From Aggregicoccus sp. 17bor-14 (GTDB lineage: Bacteria; Myxococcota; Myxococcia; Myxococcales; Myxococcaceae), in NCBI RefSeq assembly GCF_009659535.1, contig NZ_VJZZ01000005.1:310001-374000 (forward strand): 64,000 nucleotides of DNA. The letters are read 5' to 3'. Both the position numbers and the translations under genes were made by a program. How positions within the stretch are numbered: position 1 is the first letter of the stretch; every line of letters starts with the position of its first letter. The notes beneath the pieces are model-generated. The model ran no database searches, had not been told where the DNA came from, and saw nothing but the letters and a program-made list of their open reading frames with translations. Below, one piece after another: positions 24,375 to 34,359 of the stretch.

Positions 24375-27140
24375 TCAGCCCTCGGCGCCGGGCTCGGGCT
24401 CGTCGCCCGGCTCGGCCTGCACGGCGTCGAGCGGGGAGGCCTCATCGGCCGAGGCGGACGCGGCGCCCGGCGTGAGGAGTTCCTCGCCGCTGCCCTCCTC
24501 GCCCTCGGCGTCCGCGCTGGACTCGGGCAGCTTGGAGATGCCGGTCACCTTCTCGTCCTCGCTCTCGAGCGAGATGAGCCGCACGCCCTGCGTGTTGCGG
24601 CCGATGACCGAGATCTCCTTGGCCTTCATGCGGATGAGCATGCCGCCGTTGGTGACGAGCATCACCTCGTCCTCGTCGCGCACCTGCACGAGGCCCACCA
24701 CCTTGCCGTTCCGCTCGGTGGTCTTGATGTCGATGATGCCCTTGCCGCCGCGGCCCTGCACCCGGTACTCCTCCTCGAGCGTGCGCTTGCCGTAGCCGTT
24801 CTCGGTGACGGTGAGGATGGTGGTTCCCTTCTCCACCACGTCCGCGCCCACCACCTCGTCGCCCTCGTCCAGGGTGATGCCCTTCACGCCGTAGGCCTGT
24901 CGGCCCATGGAGCGCACCTCCTCCTCGGCGAAGCGGATGCTCATGCCGCTCGCGGTGGAGAGCAGCACGTCCTTGGTGCCGTCGGTGATCTTCACCGCCA
25001 CCAGCTCGTCACCCTCCTCGATGCCCAGCGCGATGATGCCGCTGGTGCGCACGTTGGAGAACGCCGTGAGGTCGGTGCGCTTCACCACGCCGCGCTTGGT
25101 GACGAAGAACACGAACTGGTTGTCCGTGAACTCGCGCGTGACGAGCACCTGCGCGAGCTTCTCGTCCTGGCCCAGCTGCACCAGGTTCACGATCGCCTTG
25201 CCGCGCGCGGCGCGCCCCGCCGCCGGGATCTGGTGGACTTTCAGCCAGTACAGCTTGCCCTTGGTGGTGATGGGCATGATGTACGCGTGGGTGCTGGCCA
25301 CGAAGAGGTCGGTGACGAAGTCGTCTTCCTTCGTGGTGGCGCCCGTCTTGCCGCGCCCGCCGCGCTTCTGCGCCCGGTACTCGGTGAGCGCCGAGCGCTT
25401 CACGTACCCGGTGTGGCTCAGCGTCACCACCATGTCCTCTTCGGCGATGAGGTCCTCGCTGGTGAGCTCGTCCGTCTCGCCCACCAGCTCGGTGCGGCGC
25501 TTGTCCGCGTAGCGCTCGCGGATCTCGCGCAGCTCGGCCTTGATGACGTTGAGCAGGCTGCTCTCGTTGGCGAGGATGTCCTTGAGCCGGATGATCTCGC
25601 GGATGAGGTCGATGAGCTCCTTGAACAGCTCCTCGCGCTGCAGGCCGGTGAGGCGCTGCAGGCGCATGTCGAGGATGTTCTGCGCCTGGATCTCGCTGAA
25701 GCCCGCGCCCTCGTACTTGTGCGCGAGGCCCGCGTAGTTGGGCTCCACGTCGCGCGCCCGCGAGACCAGCTTCTCCATCTGCGCGCGCGCCTGCGCGTAG
25801 TCGATGCGCGGCAGGTTCACGAACTTCGGGTGCTCGTAGAGCGCGGGGTTGAGGATGTTCATCAGGCCCCAGCGCGCCTCGTCCGGGTCGCGGCTGGCGC
25901 GGATGAGGCTCACCACCAGGTCGATGAGGTCCTGCGCGACGAGCAGGCCCTCGACGATGTGCATGCGGGCCTCCGCCTTGCGCAGCTCGAAGCGGCTGCG
26001 GCGGGTGACCACGTCGCGGCGGTGCGACACGAAGCGCTCGAGGATCTCCTTGAGCGTGAGCGTGCGCGGCTGGCCGCCGTCGATGGCGAGCATCACCGCG
26101 CCGAAGGTCGTCTCCAGCGGGGTGTTGGCGAAGAGGTTGTTGAGCACCACGCCGCTGATGGCGTCGCGCTTGAGCTCCACCACGATGCGCATGCCCTGGC
26201 GGTCGCTCTCGTCGCGGATGTCGCTGATGCCCTCGAGCTTCTTCTCGCGCACCAGGTCGGCGATCTTCTCGATGAGGCGCGCCTTGTTCACCTGGTAGGG
26301 GATCTCCGTGATGATGATCGCCTCGCGGTCACCCTTCTTGGAGGTCTCGATCTCGGTGCGCGCGCGCAGGGTGATCTGCCCGCGGCCGGTCTCGTAGGCG
26401 CGGCGGATGCCCTCGCGGCCCGTGACGAAGGCGGCGGTGGGGAAGTCCGGGCCCGGGATGAACTGCATCAGCTCCGGGATGGTGCACTTGGGGTTGTCGA
26501 TGAGGTGCAGCGTGCCGTCGATCACCTCGCCCATGTTGTGGGGCGGGATGTTCGTGGTCATGCCCACCGCGATGCCGCTGCTCCCGTTGACGAGCAGGTT
26601 CGGGAACTTGCTGGGCATGACGAGCGGCTCTTCGAGCGAGTCGTCGTAGTTGGGCCCGAAGTCCACCGTCTGCTTGTCGAGGTCGGCGATCAGCTCCTCG
26701 GCGAGCCGGTCCATGCGCACTTCCGTGTAGCGCATGGCCGCGGGACTATCGCCGTCCACGCTGCCGAAGTTACCCTGGCCGTCCACCAGCAGGTAGCGAA
26801 GGCTCCACTCCTGCGCGAGGCGCACCATCGCGTCGTACACCGCGGTGTCGCCGTGCGGGTGGTACTTGCCGATGACGTCGCCGACCACGCGCGCGCTCTT
26901 CTTGTAGGCGCGGTTGTGCGTGTTCCCCAGGTCGTTCATCGCGTACAGGATGCGGCGGTGAACGGGCTTGAGGCCGTCGCGCACGTCCGGCAGCGCGCGG
27001 CCGATGATGACGGACATCGAGTAGTCGAGATACGAGCGGCGCATCTCGTCTTCGATGTTCACGGGGATGAGTTCCCCGGCGCTGCCCGGAGGCGGGGGCA
27101 CGGGGGTCGCTGCCGGCTTGTCAGTGGTGTCGTCGGCCAT
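24375..27140 (-). CDS. gyrA: DNA gyrase subunit A
   Basis: A 921-residue type IIA topoisomerase subunit, the breakage-reunion half of gyrase (with GyrB), which introduces negative supercoils using ATP. Visible features: the N-terminal [20 protein letters not shown], the quinolone region [16 protein letters not shown], the catalytic Tyr in AMRYTEVRM, and a beta-pinwheel C-terminal domain with the GyrA box as QGRGGKG (consensus QRRGGKG). The residue equivalent to E. coli Ser83 is Thr, while Asp87 is kept. An acidic C-terminal tail of about 65 residues extends beyond the pinwheel, longer than in E. coli. It has its own likely promoter (27212-27240) and a terminator (24343-24367). The ATG at 27140 has only a weak site (AAGAGC). 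Confidence 0.98.
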   Translation of the reverse strand: MADDTTDKPAATPVPPPPGSAGELIPVNIEDEMRRSYLDYSMSVIIGRALPDVRDGLKPVHRRILYAMNDLGNTHNRAYKKSARVVGDVIGKYHPHGDTAVYDAMVRLAQEWSLRYLLVDGQGNFGSVDGDSPAAMRYTEVRMDRLAEELIADLDKQTVDFGPNYDDSLEEPLVMPSKFPNLLVNGSSGIAVGMTTNIPPHNMGEVIDGTLHLIDNPKCTIPELMQFIPGPDFPTAAFVTGREGIRRAYETGRGQITLRARTEIETSKKGDREAIIITEIPYQVNKARLIEKIADLVREKKLEGISDIRDESDRQGMRIVVELKRDAISGVVLNNLFANTPLETTFGAVMLAIDGGQPRTLTLKEILERFVSHRRDVVTRRSRFELRKAEARMHIVEGLLVAQDLIDLVVSLIRASRDPDEARWGLMNILNPALYEHPKFVNLPRIDYAQARAQMEKLVSRARDVEPNYAGLAHKYEGAGFSEIQAQNILDMRLQRLTGLQREELFKELIDLIREIIRLKDILANESSLLNVIKAELREIRERYADKRRTELVGETDELTSEDLIAEEDMVVTLSHTGYVKRSALTEYRAQKRGGRGKTGATTKEDDFVTDLFVASTHAYIMPITTKGKLYWLKVHQIPAAGRAARGKAIVNLVQLGQDEKLAQVLVTREFTDNQFVFFVTKRGVVKRTDLTAFSNVRTSGIIALGIEEGDELVAVKITDGTKDVLLSTASGMSIRFAEEEVRSMGRQAYGVKGITLDEGDEVVGADVVEKGTTILTVTENGYGKRTLEEEYRVQGRGGKGIIDIKTTERNGKVVGLVQVRDEDEVMLVTNGGMLIRMKAKEISVIGRNTQGVRLISLESEDEKVTGISKLPESSADAEGEEGSGEELLTPGAASASADEASPLDAVQAEPGDEPEPGAEG

Positions 27141-27211
27141 GAGCTCTTGGGTAGGGCGGAATGGGGTGCGGGACCGGCCTGCTGGGCGATCACCGACCCG
27201 TTGGAGGAGGT

Positions 27212-27240
27212 TTCGTAACCCCCGGATTTCCCTGCGTCAA
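27212..27240 (-). promoter_or_regulatory. Putative gyrA sigma-70-type promoter
   Basis: On the minus strand TTGACG (27240-27235) and TACGAA (27217-27212) are separated by 17 bp, giving a -35 match of 5 of 6 and a -10 match of 3 of 6 to the housekeeping consensus. Transcription would begin near 27205, about 65 nt before the gyrA ATG. This is the only TTGAC-like element in this interval. Confidence 0.5.
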
Positions 27241-27250
27241 CTCTCTAGAG

Positions 27251-27405
27251 CGCCCCTTTTTGGCGCGCCTGCCCGCCTGCTCCGGACGGGCCTGCCAAAG
27301 GGGCGAAAAGAGGGGGCAAAAACCAGGGCTCCGGAAGGGGTCTCCCGGGGGCCCGGGAGGGGCCCGTCCAGGGGTCTGCGAGGGGGTCCTGAAGGGGGTC
27401 CCGGG
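27251..27405. repeat. Hairpin and G-tract array upstream of gyrA
   Basis: The 273-bp gap between the TPR gene and gyrA holds two structures. CGCCCCTTTTTGGC (27251-27264) pairs with GCCAAAGGGGCG (27293-27304) with a 2-base bulge. Next to it are two runs that fit the canonical quadruplex rule of four G3+ tracts with loops of 1-7: 27337-27362 and 27371-27405, the second with a near-12-bp period (AGGGGGTCCTGA, AGGGGGTCCC). The G-rich strand is plus, so the gyrA-sense RNA would be C-rich. Confidence 0.6.
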
Positions 27406-27413
27406 CAGGCCGC

Positions 27414-28226
27414 TCAGGAGGCCCGGCGCAGCCCCGAGAGCAGGCGTTCGGCCTCGGCTCCCACGGCGCCCTCGGGGTCCTTCTGGCGGGCCTTCTCCAG
27501 CGCCGCGATGGCCAGGTCCTTCTGGCCCTGCAGCCGATAGCAGACACCCAGCTGCAGGTGCGCCGCGGCATGGTCGCGGTCCATGGCGAGCGCCTCGCGG
27601 AAGCGCGCGAGCGCCACGTCCACGTCGCCGGAGAGCAGCGCCTCCTTGCCGGCCTGCACGCGCTTGTCCGCGTCGTTCACCAGCTCCACCGAGAGCACGC
27701 TCTTGCCCGCCACGTTGAAGAGCAGCGCGCGCAGGATGCCGCCCCAGTAGAAGGTCAGCCCCTCTGCGGCCACCACCGCGGCGAGCGGCAGGTCCGGCAG
27801 CAGCTGCTTGCCGCGGAACTTGAAGCGCACGCGCGTGTAGCGGCCCTTGTTCGCCCAGTGCACCAGCTCGCCCTGCAGGCTCTTGAGGCCCTCCTCGAGC
27901 TTGCGCGGGTCCAGCTCGAAGGGGAGCGTGCGCGCCTCCTGCTCCCCGGCGGGCAGCGCAGGCAGGGGCTCCGCGTCCACGGGGGGCAGGGCGGCGCCGG
28001 GGCGCGCGGCGGGCGCGGGGGGCATCGTGGGCTTCACGGCCGCAGTCGCCTTCACGGGGGTCGTCGTTGCAGCACCGCGCGACGTCGCGGCGGCGCGCTT
28101 CGCAGGAGCAGGCTTCGCAGCGGCCGGCTTCGGAGTGACGCGAGCCGCGCCGGTCTTCTTCGCGGCGGGCTGCGCCGCAGGGGACTTTCTTGCCGCGGGC
28201 TGCTTACGGGAGGAGCGCTGGGCCAT
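27414..28226 (-). CDS. TPR protein with Ala/Pro/Lys-rich N-terminus
   Basis: A 270-residue protein. Residues 1-75 are a low-complexity, positively charged Ala/Pro/Lys region with no signal peptide (MAQRSSRKQPAARKSPAAQP). The rest contains a hydrophilic alpha/beta segment (about 95-180) and tetratricopeptide repeats (about 185-262: LLSGDVDVALARFREALAMD, HLQLGVCYRLQGQKDLAIAA). TPRs mediate protein contacts; the partner is unknown. It lies upstream of gyrA on the same strand, but the intervening hairpin and promoter argue for separate transcription. A DNA- or polymer-binding role for the charged N-terminus is inference. Confidence 0.8.
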   Translation of the reverse strand: MAQRSSRKQPAARKSPAAQPAAKKTGAARVTPKPAAAKPAPAKRAAATSRGAATTTPVKATAAVKPTMPPAPAARPGAALPPVDAEPLPALPAGEQEARTLPFELDPRKLEEGLKSLQGELVHWANKGRYTRVRFKFRGKQLLPDLPLAAVVAAEGLTFYWGGILRALLFNVAGKSVLSVELVNDADKRVQAGKEALLSGDVDVALARFREALAMDRDHAAAHLQLGVCYRLQGQKDLAIAALEKARQKDPEGAVGAEAERLLSGLRRAS

Positions 28227-28471
28227 GGGCGAGACCTTAGGTCAGTGGACGCTGTGTTTCACCGTCCGCCTGTAGCGTACGGCCGGCCCGTGCTGCGCTT
28301 GCATCCCGGGATCCCCATCGCACGGCTCGCTGCTCCGTGTCGGCCGTACACCGCCCGGGCGCGGCGCGAAGGGGCGGCAGCGGACACCGCGCCTGGAGTG
28401 CAGGTGCCCCCGCCTGCGCACCCTGCGTAGCGTGCGCTGCGCCGCCTTCCGCGGCCCAAGGGTGGTGCGCG

Positions 28472-29569
28472 ATGGCTCTCGCTCCTCAGTCCGCTGGTCT
28501 CTCCCGCCGTGCGCTGCTGCAGGGCACGCTGGCCTCGGCGCTGGCGTACGCAGCGCGGCCGGCGCTCGCCGTGCCCCGGGTGGACCGGCTCAGCCTGCAG
28601 GTGCTCGTGGACAACGCCACCTTCGGCCCCTTCCTCGAGGACGCCCGGCTGCCGGGGCTGCGCGTGGAGCGCATCACCGGGAAGCTCGACCACGGGCGCA
28701 TGTCCGCGCATGCGATGATGGCGGAGTTCGGGCTCAGCCTGCTCGCGGAGTCGCAGAAGGGCGCGCAGGTGCGGCGGGTGCTGGTGGACTTCGGCTACTC
28801 GCCCGAGGTGCTCGCCAACAACCTCGCGATGCTGGAGGTGGACCCGGCGCTGCTCGACGCCGCCGTGCTCAGCCACGGCCACCTGGACCACTACGGCGGC
28901 TTCCCCGGGCTGTTCCAGGGACGCGCCCCCCGTCCCCACCTCCCGCTCCTGGTGGGCGGCGAGGAGGCCTTCTGCGAGCGCGTGGCGCTCATCGGCAACC
29001 CGCCCCCGCTGATGGGCACGCTGGACCGGCGCGCGCTTGCACGCGCGGGCTTCGAGGTGCGCATTGCCCCCGCGCCCTCGCTCGTGGCCGAGCACGCCTT
29101 CACCACCGGCGTCATCCCGCTGCGCAGCGCCGAGCGCGCCGCCATTCCCACGCAGATGCGCCCCGGCCACGGCTGCGACGCCGCGCGCCTCTCGGAGGCG
29201 AAGCGCTCGGCTGCGCAGCTCCCGGACGACGGCGAGCACGAGCTGGCCACCTGCTACGCAGTGGAGGGGCTGGGGCTCGTGGTCATCGCCTCCTGCAGCC
29301 ACCGCGGCGTGCTCAACTCGGTGGCCCGCGCGCAGGAGGTCTCGGGCGTGCAGCGCGTGCACGCGGTGGTGGGCGGCTTCCACCTGGTGCGGCCGAGGAC
29401 GGAGGCGGAGGCGCGCCAGACGGTGGCCGAGCTCGCCACACTGGACCCCACCTACGTCATCCCCATGCACTGCACCGGCGAGGTGTTCATCGCCGAGGCG
29501 CTGCGCCGCATGCCGCAGAAGGTGGTGCGCCCCTACGTGGGCACGCGCTTCACCTTCAGCGCCACCTGA
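28472..29569 (+). CDS. Tat-exported MBL-fold hydrolase
   Basis: A 365-residue metallo-beta-lactamase-fold protein. A twin-arginine signal ([19 protein letters not shown]) is followed by the MBL metal motif [10 protein letters not shown] (HxHxDH) and later the metal ligands GGFH and MHCTGE. It resembles the cd07713 group (7,8-dihydropterin-6-yl-methyl-4-(beta-D-ribofuranosyl)aminobenzene 5'-phosphate synthase-like hydrolases), whose members are often of unknown substrate. The start at 28472 was chosen because it places the twin-arginine motif near the N-terminus. It is divergent from the TPR gene. Export by Tat implies that the metal is loaded in the cytoplasm. Confidence 0.87.
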   Translation: MALAPQSAGLSRRALLQGTLASALAYAARPALAVPRVDRLSLQVLVDNATFGPFLEDARLPGLRVERITGKLDHGRMSAHAMMAEFGLSLLAESQKGAQVRRVLVDFGYSPEVLANNLAMLEVDPALLDAAVLSHGHLDHYGGFPGLFQGRAPRPHLPLLVGGEEAFCERVALIGNPPPLMGTLDRRALARAGFEVRIAPAPSLVAEHAFTTGVIPLRSAERAAIPTQMRPGHGCDAARLSEAKRSAAQLPDDGEHELATCYAVEGLGLVVIASCSHRGVLNSVARAQEVSGVQRVHAVVGGFHLVRPRTEAEARQTVAELATLDPTYVIPMHCTGEVFIAEALRRMPQKVVRPYVGTRFTFSAT

Positions 29570-29655
29570 GGCTGGGAAGCCACCCCCGTGATGCCGTAGA
29601 CACCTGGCCTCCACGGGAGCTCTGCGCTGCCCGCCCGCGCGCTAAAGTCGCGTCC

Positions 29656-30162
29656 ATGAGCGACACGCGCGACATCCCTGCCTTCACCACCGCCGACCTG
29701 TGCGACGCGCACGCGGGCGAGCCCGACTTCCAGGTGGCCGAGCCCGGCTTCCTGGACTTCGGCGCGCGGCGCAGCTTCCACGGCGCCATCGCCACCGTGC
29801 GCGCGCCCGAGGACAACAGCCTCGTGCGCGAGGCGCTGGAGGAGCCCGGCGGAGGCCGGGTGCTGGTGGTGGACGGGGGCGGCAGCCGCCGCTGCGCGCT
29901 GGTGGGTGACATGCTCGCGGCGCTCGCGCAGAAGAACGGCTGGGCGGGCGTGCTGGTCAACGGCTGCATCCGCGACGCGGGCGAGGTGGCCCGCACGGCC
30001 GTGGGCGTGAAGGCCCTGGGCACCCACCCGCTCAAGAGCGGCAAGCGCAACGAGGGCCAGCGCGACGTGGAGGTGCGCTTCGCGGGCGTCACCTTCCGCC
30101 CGGGCGCACACCTCTACGCGGACGTCGACGGCGTCGTCGTGTCCGCGAAGGCGCTGCTGTAG
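29656..30162 (+). CDS. RraA-family protein
   Basis: A 168-residue RraA/HMG aldolase-family protein. The motif [17 protein letters not shown] and [14 protein letters not shown] contain the Arg and Asp residues conserved around the metal/substrate pocket, and [16 protein letters not shown] closes the fold. Family knowledge: members either bind and inhibit RNase E (RraA) or act as 4-hydroxy-4-methyl-2-oxoglutarate aldolases; these cannot be separated by eye. The ATG is at 29656, 87 bp after the MBL gene. Confidence 0.92.
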   Translation: MSDTRDIPAFTTADLCDAHAGEPDFQVAEPGFLDFGARRSFHGAIATVRAPEDNSLVREALEEPGGGRVLVVDGGGSRRCALVGDMLAALAQKNGWAGVLVNGCIRDAGEVARTAVGVKALGTHPLKSGKRNEGQRDVEVRFAGVTFRPGAHLYADVDGVVVSAKALL

Positions 30163-30165
30163 CGC

Positions 30166-31437
30166 CTAGAAGGTGCCGCTGAGCTGCAGCCCCGCGCCCT
30201 GCGGCCCCACGGTGGCTCCGAGCTGCGCCTGGAGCACGGGCGGAACGGCGGGCTTCTTCGGAGCACCGTCGTCCTCCAGCCCCAGCTCCCCGCGCAGCCG
30301 CTTGTTGTAGTCATCCGCGAGCTCTCGCGCCTGGCTCCCGCTCACGGGGTGGGGGCTCATCAGGCGGGCGCCCATGATCAGGCCGCCGCCACCGAGCGCC
30401 GCGCCGAGCCCCAGGACGGCCTTCGTCATCCCGCGCGAGCTGCTGCACGAGGGCGGCGCGTCGAGCCCGCAGAGCTTCGGCTCCGCGGAGATTCCCTGGT
30501 ACATGAGGACCCCGCCCCCCACGAGCGCCGCGCCGCCGAGCACGCCCATCACCACCTTGGCGGTCATCCGCTGCTCGTACGCGGCCACCAGGTCCTTGCG
30601 GCCCAGCCGCTCGTAGAAGGCCTTGCCCTGAAGGGGCTTCTTGAACTTGCCCTCGTACGGCGCGCTCCAGTGGGTGACGCCTGCGACAGGCACGTAGCCC
30701 CACGTGTTGACCGTGACGACCACGCTCTCGTCGAAGCCGATGCTCTTCAGCTCGTACTGCTCCTTCGCCTCGGCGAGCGAGAGGCGGGGGCGCAGCGGCG
30801 GGAGCAGCGACGGCGCCTGCGGCGAGCGGGAGGGCGGCGCGGCCCCGTCGGCCCCTTCCGACGGGGCAGCGGGGGGTGAAGCGTCTGCCACGGGCGACGC
30901 AGCAGCACCCGCTTCCGCGCGGGCGTCCAGGCTCGCGGTGTTCAGGTCCGAAGGCGCGGCGACCTTCTCGGTCGCAGCCACGGCGCCCGCCTCCAGCGGC
31001 GTGCCCGCAGTGGAAGCGAAGGTGCCCTGCGACGTGCCCGCCGTGTCGTAGAGCGCGACCACCGCCTGCGCCAGCGCGCCGCTCGCATCCGGGAACAGGC
31101 GCAGCACCACCACGCGGTCCACCGGGAAGGCGGCGCTGCGCTGGACGATCTCTGCATCCGAGAGCTGCGCCACCGCGCCCAGGGCCTGCGCGCTCATCAC
31201 CAGCGTGGCCCGGCCCCCGGTGCGCAGCGCGGCCGTCAGTGCCTGCTCCGCACGCGCGAGCTCGGCTCCGCCCTCCCCCGCGGGCACCACGATGAAGCGC
31301 GCGGGCGCCGCGCCCAGGTGGCTCGCGACGCCTGCCGGGGTGAAGGTGCCGCTCCAGGAGGGCTGCTCCGCGGCGTGCGCGAGGCGCGCAGGAACCGAGA
31401 GCAGCAACACGAGCGAAACCAGAAGAGCGCGGGTCAT
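30166..31437 (-). CDS. Exported hypothetical protein
   Basis: A 423-residue protein with a Sec signal peptide (MTRALLVSLVLLLSVPARLA, cleavage near AHAAEQ). An N-terminal alpha/beta region (about 30-140) resembles a nucleotide- or partner-binding domain, followed by a Pro/Ala-rich linker and a C-terminal region with two glycine-rich hydrophobic segments (near 295-315 and 335-355). The last residues (LQLSGTF) end in Phe, as in some outer-membrane proteins. No family is recognised. It converges on the RraA-like gene with a 3-bp gap. Confidence 0.72.
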   Translation of the reverse strand: MTRALLVSLVLLLSVPARLAHAAEQPSWSGTFTPAGVASHLGAAPARFIVVPAGEGGAELARAEQALTAALRTGGRATLVMSAQALGAVAQLSDAEIVQRSAAFPVDRVVVLRLFPDASGALAQAVVALYDTAGTSQGTFASTAGTPLEAGAVAATEKVAAPSDLNTASLDARAEAGAAASPVADASPPAAPSEGADGAAPPSRSPQAPSLLPPLRPRLSLAEAKEQYELKSIGFDESVVVTVNTWGYVPVAGVTHWSAPYEGKFKKPLQGKAFYERLGRKDLVAAYEQRMTAKVVMGVLGGAALVGGGVLMYQGISAEPKLCGLDAPPSCSSSRGMTKAVLGLGAALGGGGLIMGARLMSPHPVSGSQARELADDYNKRLRGELGLEDDGAPKKPAVPPVLQAQLGATVGPQGAGLQLSGTF

Positions 31438-31494
31438 AGGCCCTTTCTACGGGGCCCCGGGAGGCGCACACAATCCCCCCACCCGCGCCCGGGC

Positions 31495-31935
31495 TCAGGC
31501 CCGCACGGGCCAGGGCGTGGGGCGCAGGCCCGCGGCCCAGTTGTCGTGGCGGCCGTCCCAGTAGCCTACCTGCAGCGCGCCCACGTCCACCGCGTCCAGA
31601 CAGTTCACGTTCACCGAGGCGAAGGCGCCGCCCAGCTCCGGCACGTCTCCGCGCCCGAAGAGGTAGGTGCCGCAGGCGCGGCAGAAGTAGCGGCGGTTGG
31701 GGCTGCCCTCCCTGCCGTAGCTGCCGAGGCTCTCCTCGCCCGAGAGCACCCGCAGCTGCTGCGGCTTGAGCAGCACGCCGGTGGCGCCCAGCTTCTGGCA
31801 GATGCTGCAGTTGCAGCGGGTCGCGCCGGCATCCAGGTCCAGCTCGGCCTCGAGGCGCACGGCGCCACACACGCAGCCTCCCGCGTGGTGCTGGAGGCCG
31901 GACGGGTTCGGGGACTTCGGACGGGGCTGGCTCAT
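31495..31935 (-). CDS. GFA-family zinc protein
   Basis: A 146-residue protein of the GFA/CENP-V family (glutathione-dependent formaldehyde-activating enzyme-like). The zinc ligands appear as GGCVCGAVR, CNCSICQKLG and FCRACGTYLF, spaced as in the family, and VNVNCLDAVD follows. Most members are not proven to act on formaldehyde, so the substrate is open. The start at 31935 follows GAGGAG by 8 bases; an ATG at 32010 has none. Confidence 0.9.
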   Translation of the reverse strand: MSQPRPKSPNPSGLQHHAGGCVCGAVRLEAELDLDAGATRCNCSICQKLGATGVLLKPQQLRVLSGEESLGSYGREGSPNRRYFCRACGTYLFGRGDVPELGGAFASVNVNCLDAVDVGALQVGYWDGRHDNWAAGLRPTPWPVRA

Positions 31936-32035
31936 GACGGGGCTCCTCGGTGAGGCGGGTGGGATTTGCGCTACCCGGCCAGAGATAGCCCCCTCCCGTG
32001 ACAGCCTCATGTCAGGTTTGTCCGTCTGCGCCCGG

Positions 32036-32257
32036 CTACTTCTTCTGCTGGTCCTGGCAGATGCTCGCGCACTCGGTGCGCATGCAGGTGTCCGGGTCCA
32101 CGCCCTGCGTCGTGGCGCAGCGCTCCTTGCACTGGTCGCAGGTCTCGCCGCAGGCGGGGCCTCCGGTACAGCCGCGGTTGCAGCTCTTGCCGCAGCTCAC
32201 GGCCGCCAGCACCACCACCACCAGCGGGAACCAGCGGCGCTTCAGGGTCTGTCTCAT
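32036..32257 (-). CDS. Cysteine-rich lipoprotein
   Basis: A 73-residue protein with a lipoprotein signal (MRQTLKRRWFPLVVVVLAAV then Cys22) and eight or more further cysteines (CNRGC, CGETCDQC, CATT, CMRTEC, CQ), suggesting a small disulphide-rich or metal-binding surface domain. GGAGG lies 7 bases before the ATG. The ATG overlaps the stop of the 701-residue gene (ATGA), so it is the last gene of a coupled three-gene operon. Confidence 0.75.
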   Translation of the reverse strand: MRQTLKRRWFPLVVVVLAAVSCGKSCNRGCTGGPACGETCDQCKERCATTQGVDPDTCMRTECASICQDQQKK

Positions 32258-34359
32258 CGGGTCCTCCGGGAGGCGGGGGCGGGCAGGGTGTAGAGGTTCC
32301 CGCGCAGGGCGGGCGGTGCGCCCAGCGCGCGCGTGAACGCGGTGCCGTGCGCGGTGATGAGGTCGCGCAGCTGCTGGTCGCGGTCCGGGATGTCCATGCG
32401 CATCACCTGGCCGAAGAGCCGCAGCAGCTCCTCGGGGCGCGGGTAGTTCACCGGCACCGGGTGGATGACGGGGAAGTCGGGCACCCGGCGCACGTAGTCC
32501 TTCACCCGGTCGTAGAGGCAGGCGGTGACGCGCGCGTAGTACGCGCCATCCAGGGTGACCACGTCTCCGGTGAAGGGGGCCCAGGCCTCCGTCTTCAGCT
32601 TCTTGCCGGCGCAGTTCTTCAGCACGGGGCGCACGGTGACGGTGAAGCAGCCCTCGCCGGCCACGTTGCGCAGCGTGAGCCGGTCCTCGTGCCGCTCGTA
32701 GGTGAGGTGCACGTCCTGCACCACGGCGCTGCCGCCGGTGAGCGGCAGCGGGTAGTGCGTGTTCACGCCGGTGAACGTGAGCGTACCGGTGCTCTGGCTG
32801 ATGTCGAAGGGCACCTGCTGCGCGCCGCTGCCGCAGTCCACCCACCAGTCCGTGGTGAACACGTCCCCGAACAGCGAGGGGATGAGCTGGAAGCTCGCCA
32901 GCTGGTCCTGCAGCTCCTCCGAGTAGCCGTAGTCCCCCTTGAGGCAGCCCTCGGTCACCACGTACACGCCCACGCCCGCCCCCACCACGTTCAGCCGGGA
33001 CACCTGCACGGGCACGTCCACCCAGGGCTCGGGGCGCGCGAGGAAGGACAGGGGCCACGTGCCCGCGAGCGAGAGCGCCTCCGGGGTGATGCGCAGCGCC
33101 TCGAACTTCACGCCCTGCAGCGCGCCCAGGCTCAGCAGCGCGAAGGGCTTGCCCACCACGCTTCCCACCGCGCCGCTGATGGCGCCCGCCGCCCCGCCGC
33201 CGCCGCCCGCGAAGAGCTCGGAGAGCGAGGTGCCCAGCAGGTCGTGGATGGCCGCGGCCGGATTGGTGAACACCGCGACCAGGCCGTTGAGCAGCACGCA
33301 GAAGTTGTCCACCTCCGTGGTGACGGTGGTGCTCAGGCCCAGCGTGGTGGCCCCCAGCGTGTTGCCCTGCAGCCACAGCGCTATCTGCCCGCTGAAGGAG
33401 CCCCACGCCTCGTAGCAGTCCCCGGAGGTCTCTGCCGAGCCGCTCACCTGGATGACGCCCTCGCCCAGCGAGGCCTCGAGTCGGGTGAGGGTCACCCCGT
33501 CCACGTCGATGCCCGAGCCGCCGCAGGGCCCGGGAATCTGCGCCATCGCCAGCGAGCCCGGCGTGCGGTTCAGGTAGCGCTCCAGCCCTTGGCGCAGCCC
33601 CTCGCAGAAGACGAAGCGGCGAAAGGCCGGGTCCGAGAGGTGCAGCGCCACGTCCTGCCCCGGCTGCAGCGCGGTCTCCGTCTTGCCCGCGGGGTTGCCC
33701 TGCGCGTGGTTCGCGGCGAACAGCGTGCCCAGCAGCGCGAGCGCCTGGCGCGAGCGGTCCGGGTCCGCGAGGCAGTGCACCTCCACGCGCTCGAACTGGG
33801 TGCTCGCGAGCGTGCCGGTGCCCAGCGAGCCGTCCACCCCGGGCAGGATCTTGAGAGGCACGTCCAGGGACTGGAAGCCGTACTTCTGCACCTCGGTGGT
33901 GAAGATCTGATCCACCTGCGCGGGCAGCGTGGCGAGCGTCACCCCGAGCCGCTTCTGCACCACCTCCAGCGAGGCCGCATCCAGCGCCACGTGCACCGCG
34001 GCGGCGGCGAAGTCCAGCCCCAGCAGGCGCCCCGCCGGCACGGGCCGCAGCTGCACCGGCACCTCGATGCGCACCGTGCCCGCGAGCGGACAGGCGAGGC
34101 GGTTGCCCACGTGCAGCGTGCTGTTGTCGAAGGCGAGCAGCAGCGCCACCCGCTCCTGGGGCAGCAGCTCCAGGTCCAGGTCCCGGATGAGCACGTAGGC
34201 GCGCGGACCTTCGGGACCTGCGTCGTCGCGCCCGGTGCGCAGCTCGTAGGGAGGCGGCGTGCCGGGCACCGGGGCGAGCGGGAAGTGGCGCAGCGCGAGC
34301 CGGCGCAGCGCCTCGCGGGAGATCTCGATGCCCACGTCGAAGCCGGCGAGCAGGCTCAT
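32254..34359 (-). CDS. Large hypothetical protein of a coupled operon
   Basis: A 701-residue protein starting at 34359 in an ATGA overlap with the gene before it and ending in an ATGA overlap with the lipoprotein gene after it. It has no signal peptide. The N-terminus (LLAGFDVGIEISREALRRLA) resembles the start of TULIP-type lipid-binding modules, but this is a weak visual match. The middle is glycine/serine-rich (LFAGGGGGAAGAISGAVGS). Several cysteine-containing segments (CLADPD, CEGLRQ, CYEAW, CLKGDYGY) occur throughout. No catalytic motif is recognised. Confidence 0.72.
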   Translation of the reverse strand: MSLLAGFDVGIEISREALRRLALRHFPLAPVPGTPPPYELRTGRDDAGPEGPRAYVLIRDLDLELLPQERVALLLAFDNSTLHVGNRLACPLAGTVRIEVPVQLRPVPAGRLLGLDFAAAAVHVALDAASLEVVQKRLGVTLATLPAQVDQIFTTEVQKYGFQSLDVPLKILPGVDGSLGTGTLASTQFERVEVHCLADPDRSRQALALLGTLFAANHAQGNPAGKTETALQPGQDVALHLSDPAFRRFVFCEGLRQGLERYLNRTPGSLAMAQIPGPCGGSGIDVDGVTLTRLEASLGEGVIQVSGSAETSGDCYEAWGSFSGQIALWLQGNTLGATTLGLSTTVTTEVDNFCVLLNGLVAVFTNPAAAIHDLLGTSLSELFAGGGGGAAGAISGAVGSVVGKPFALLSLGALQGVKFEALRITPEALSLAGTWPLSFLARPEPWVDVPVQVSRLNVVGAGVGVYVVTEGCLKGDYGYSEELQDQLASFQLIPSLFGDVFTTDWWVDCGSGAQQVPFDISQSTGTLTFTGVNTHYPLPLTGGSAVVQDVHLTYERHEDRLTLRNVAGEGCFTVTVRPVLKNCAGKKLKTEAWAPFTGDVVTLDGAYYARVTACLYDRVKDYVRRVPDFPVIHPVPVNYPRPEELLRLFGQVMRMDIPDRDQQLRDLITAHGTAFTRALGAPPALRGNLYTLPAPASRRTR

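Noticed and set aside
24261-27218. 985-codon plus-strand frame
   Set aside because: Shadow of gyrA; His/Val/Asp-rich translation without domains.
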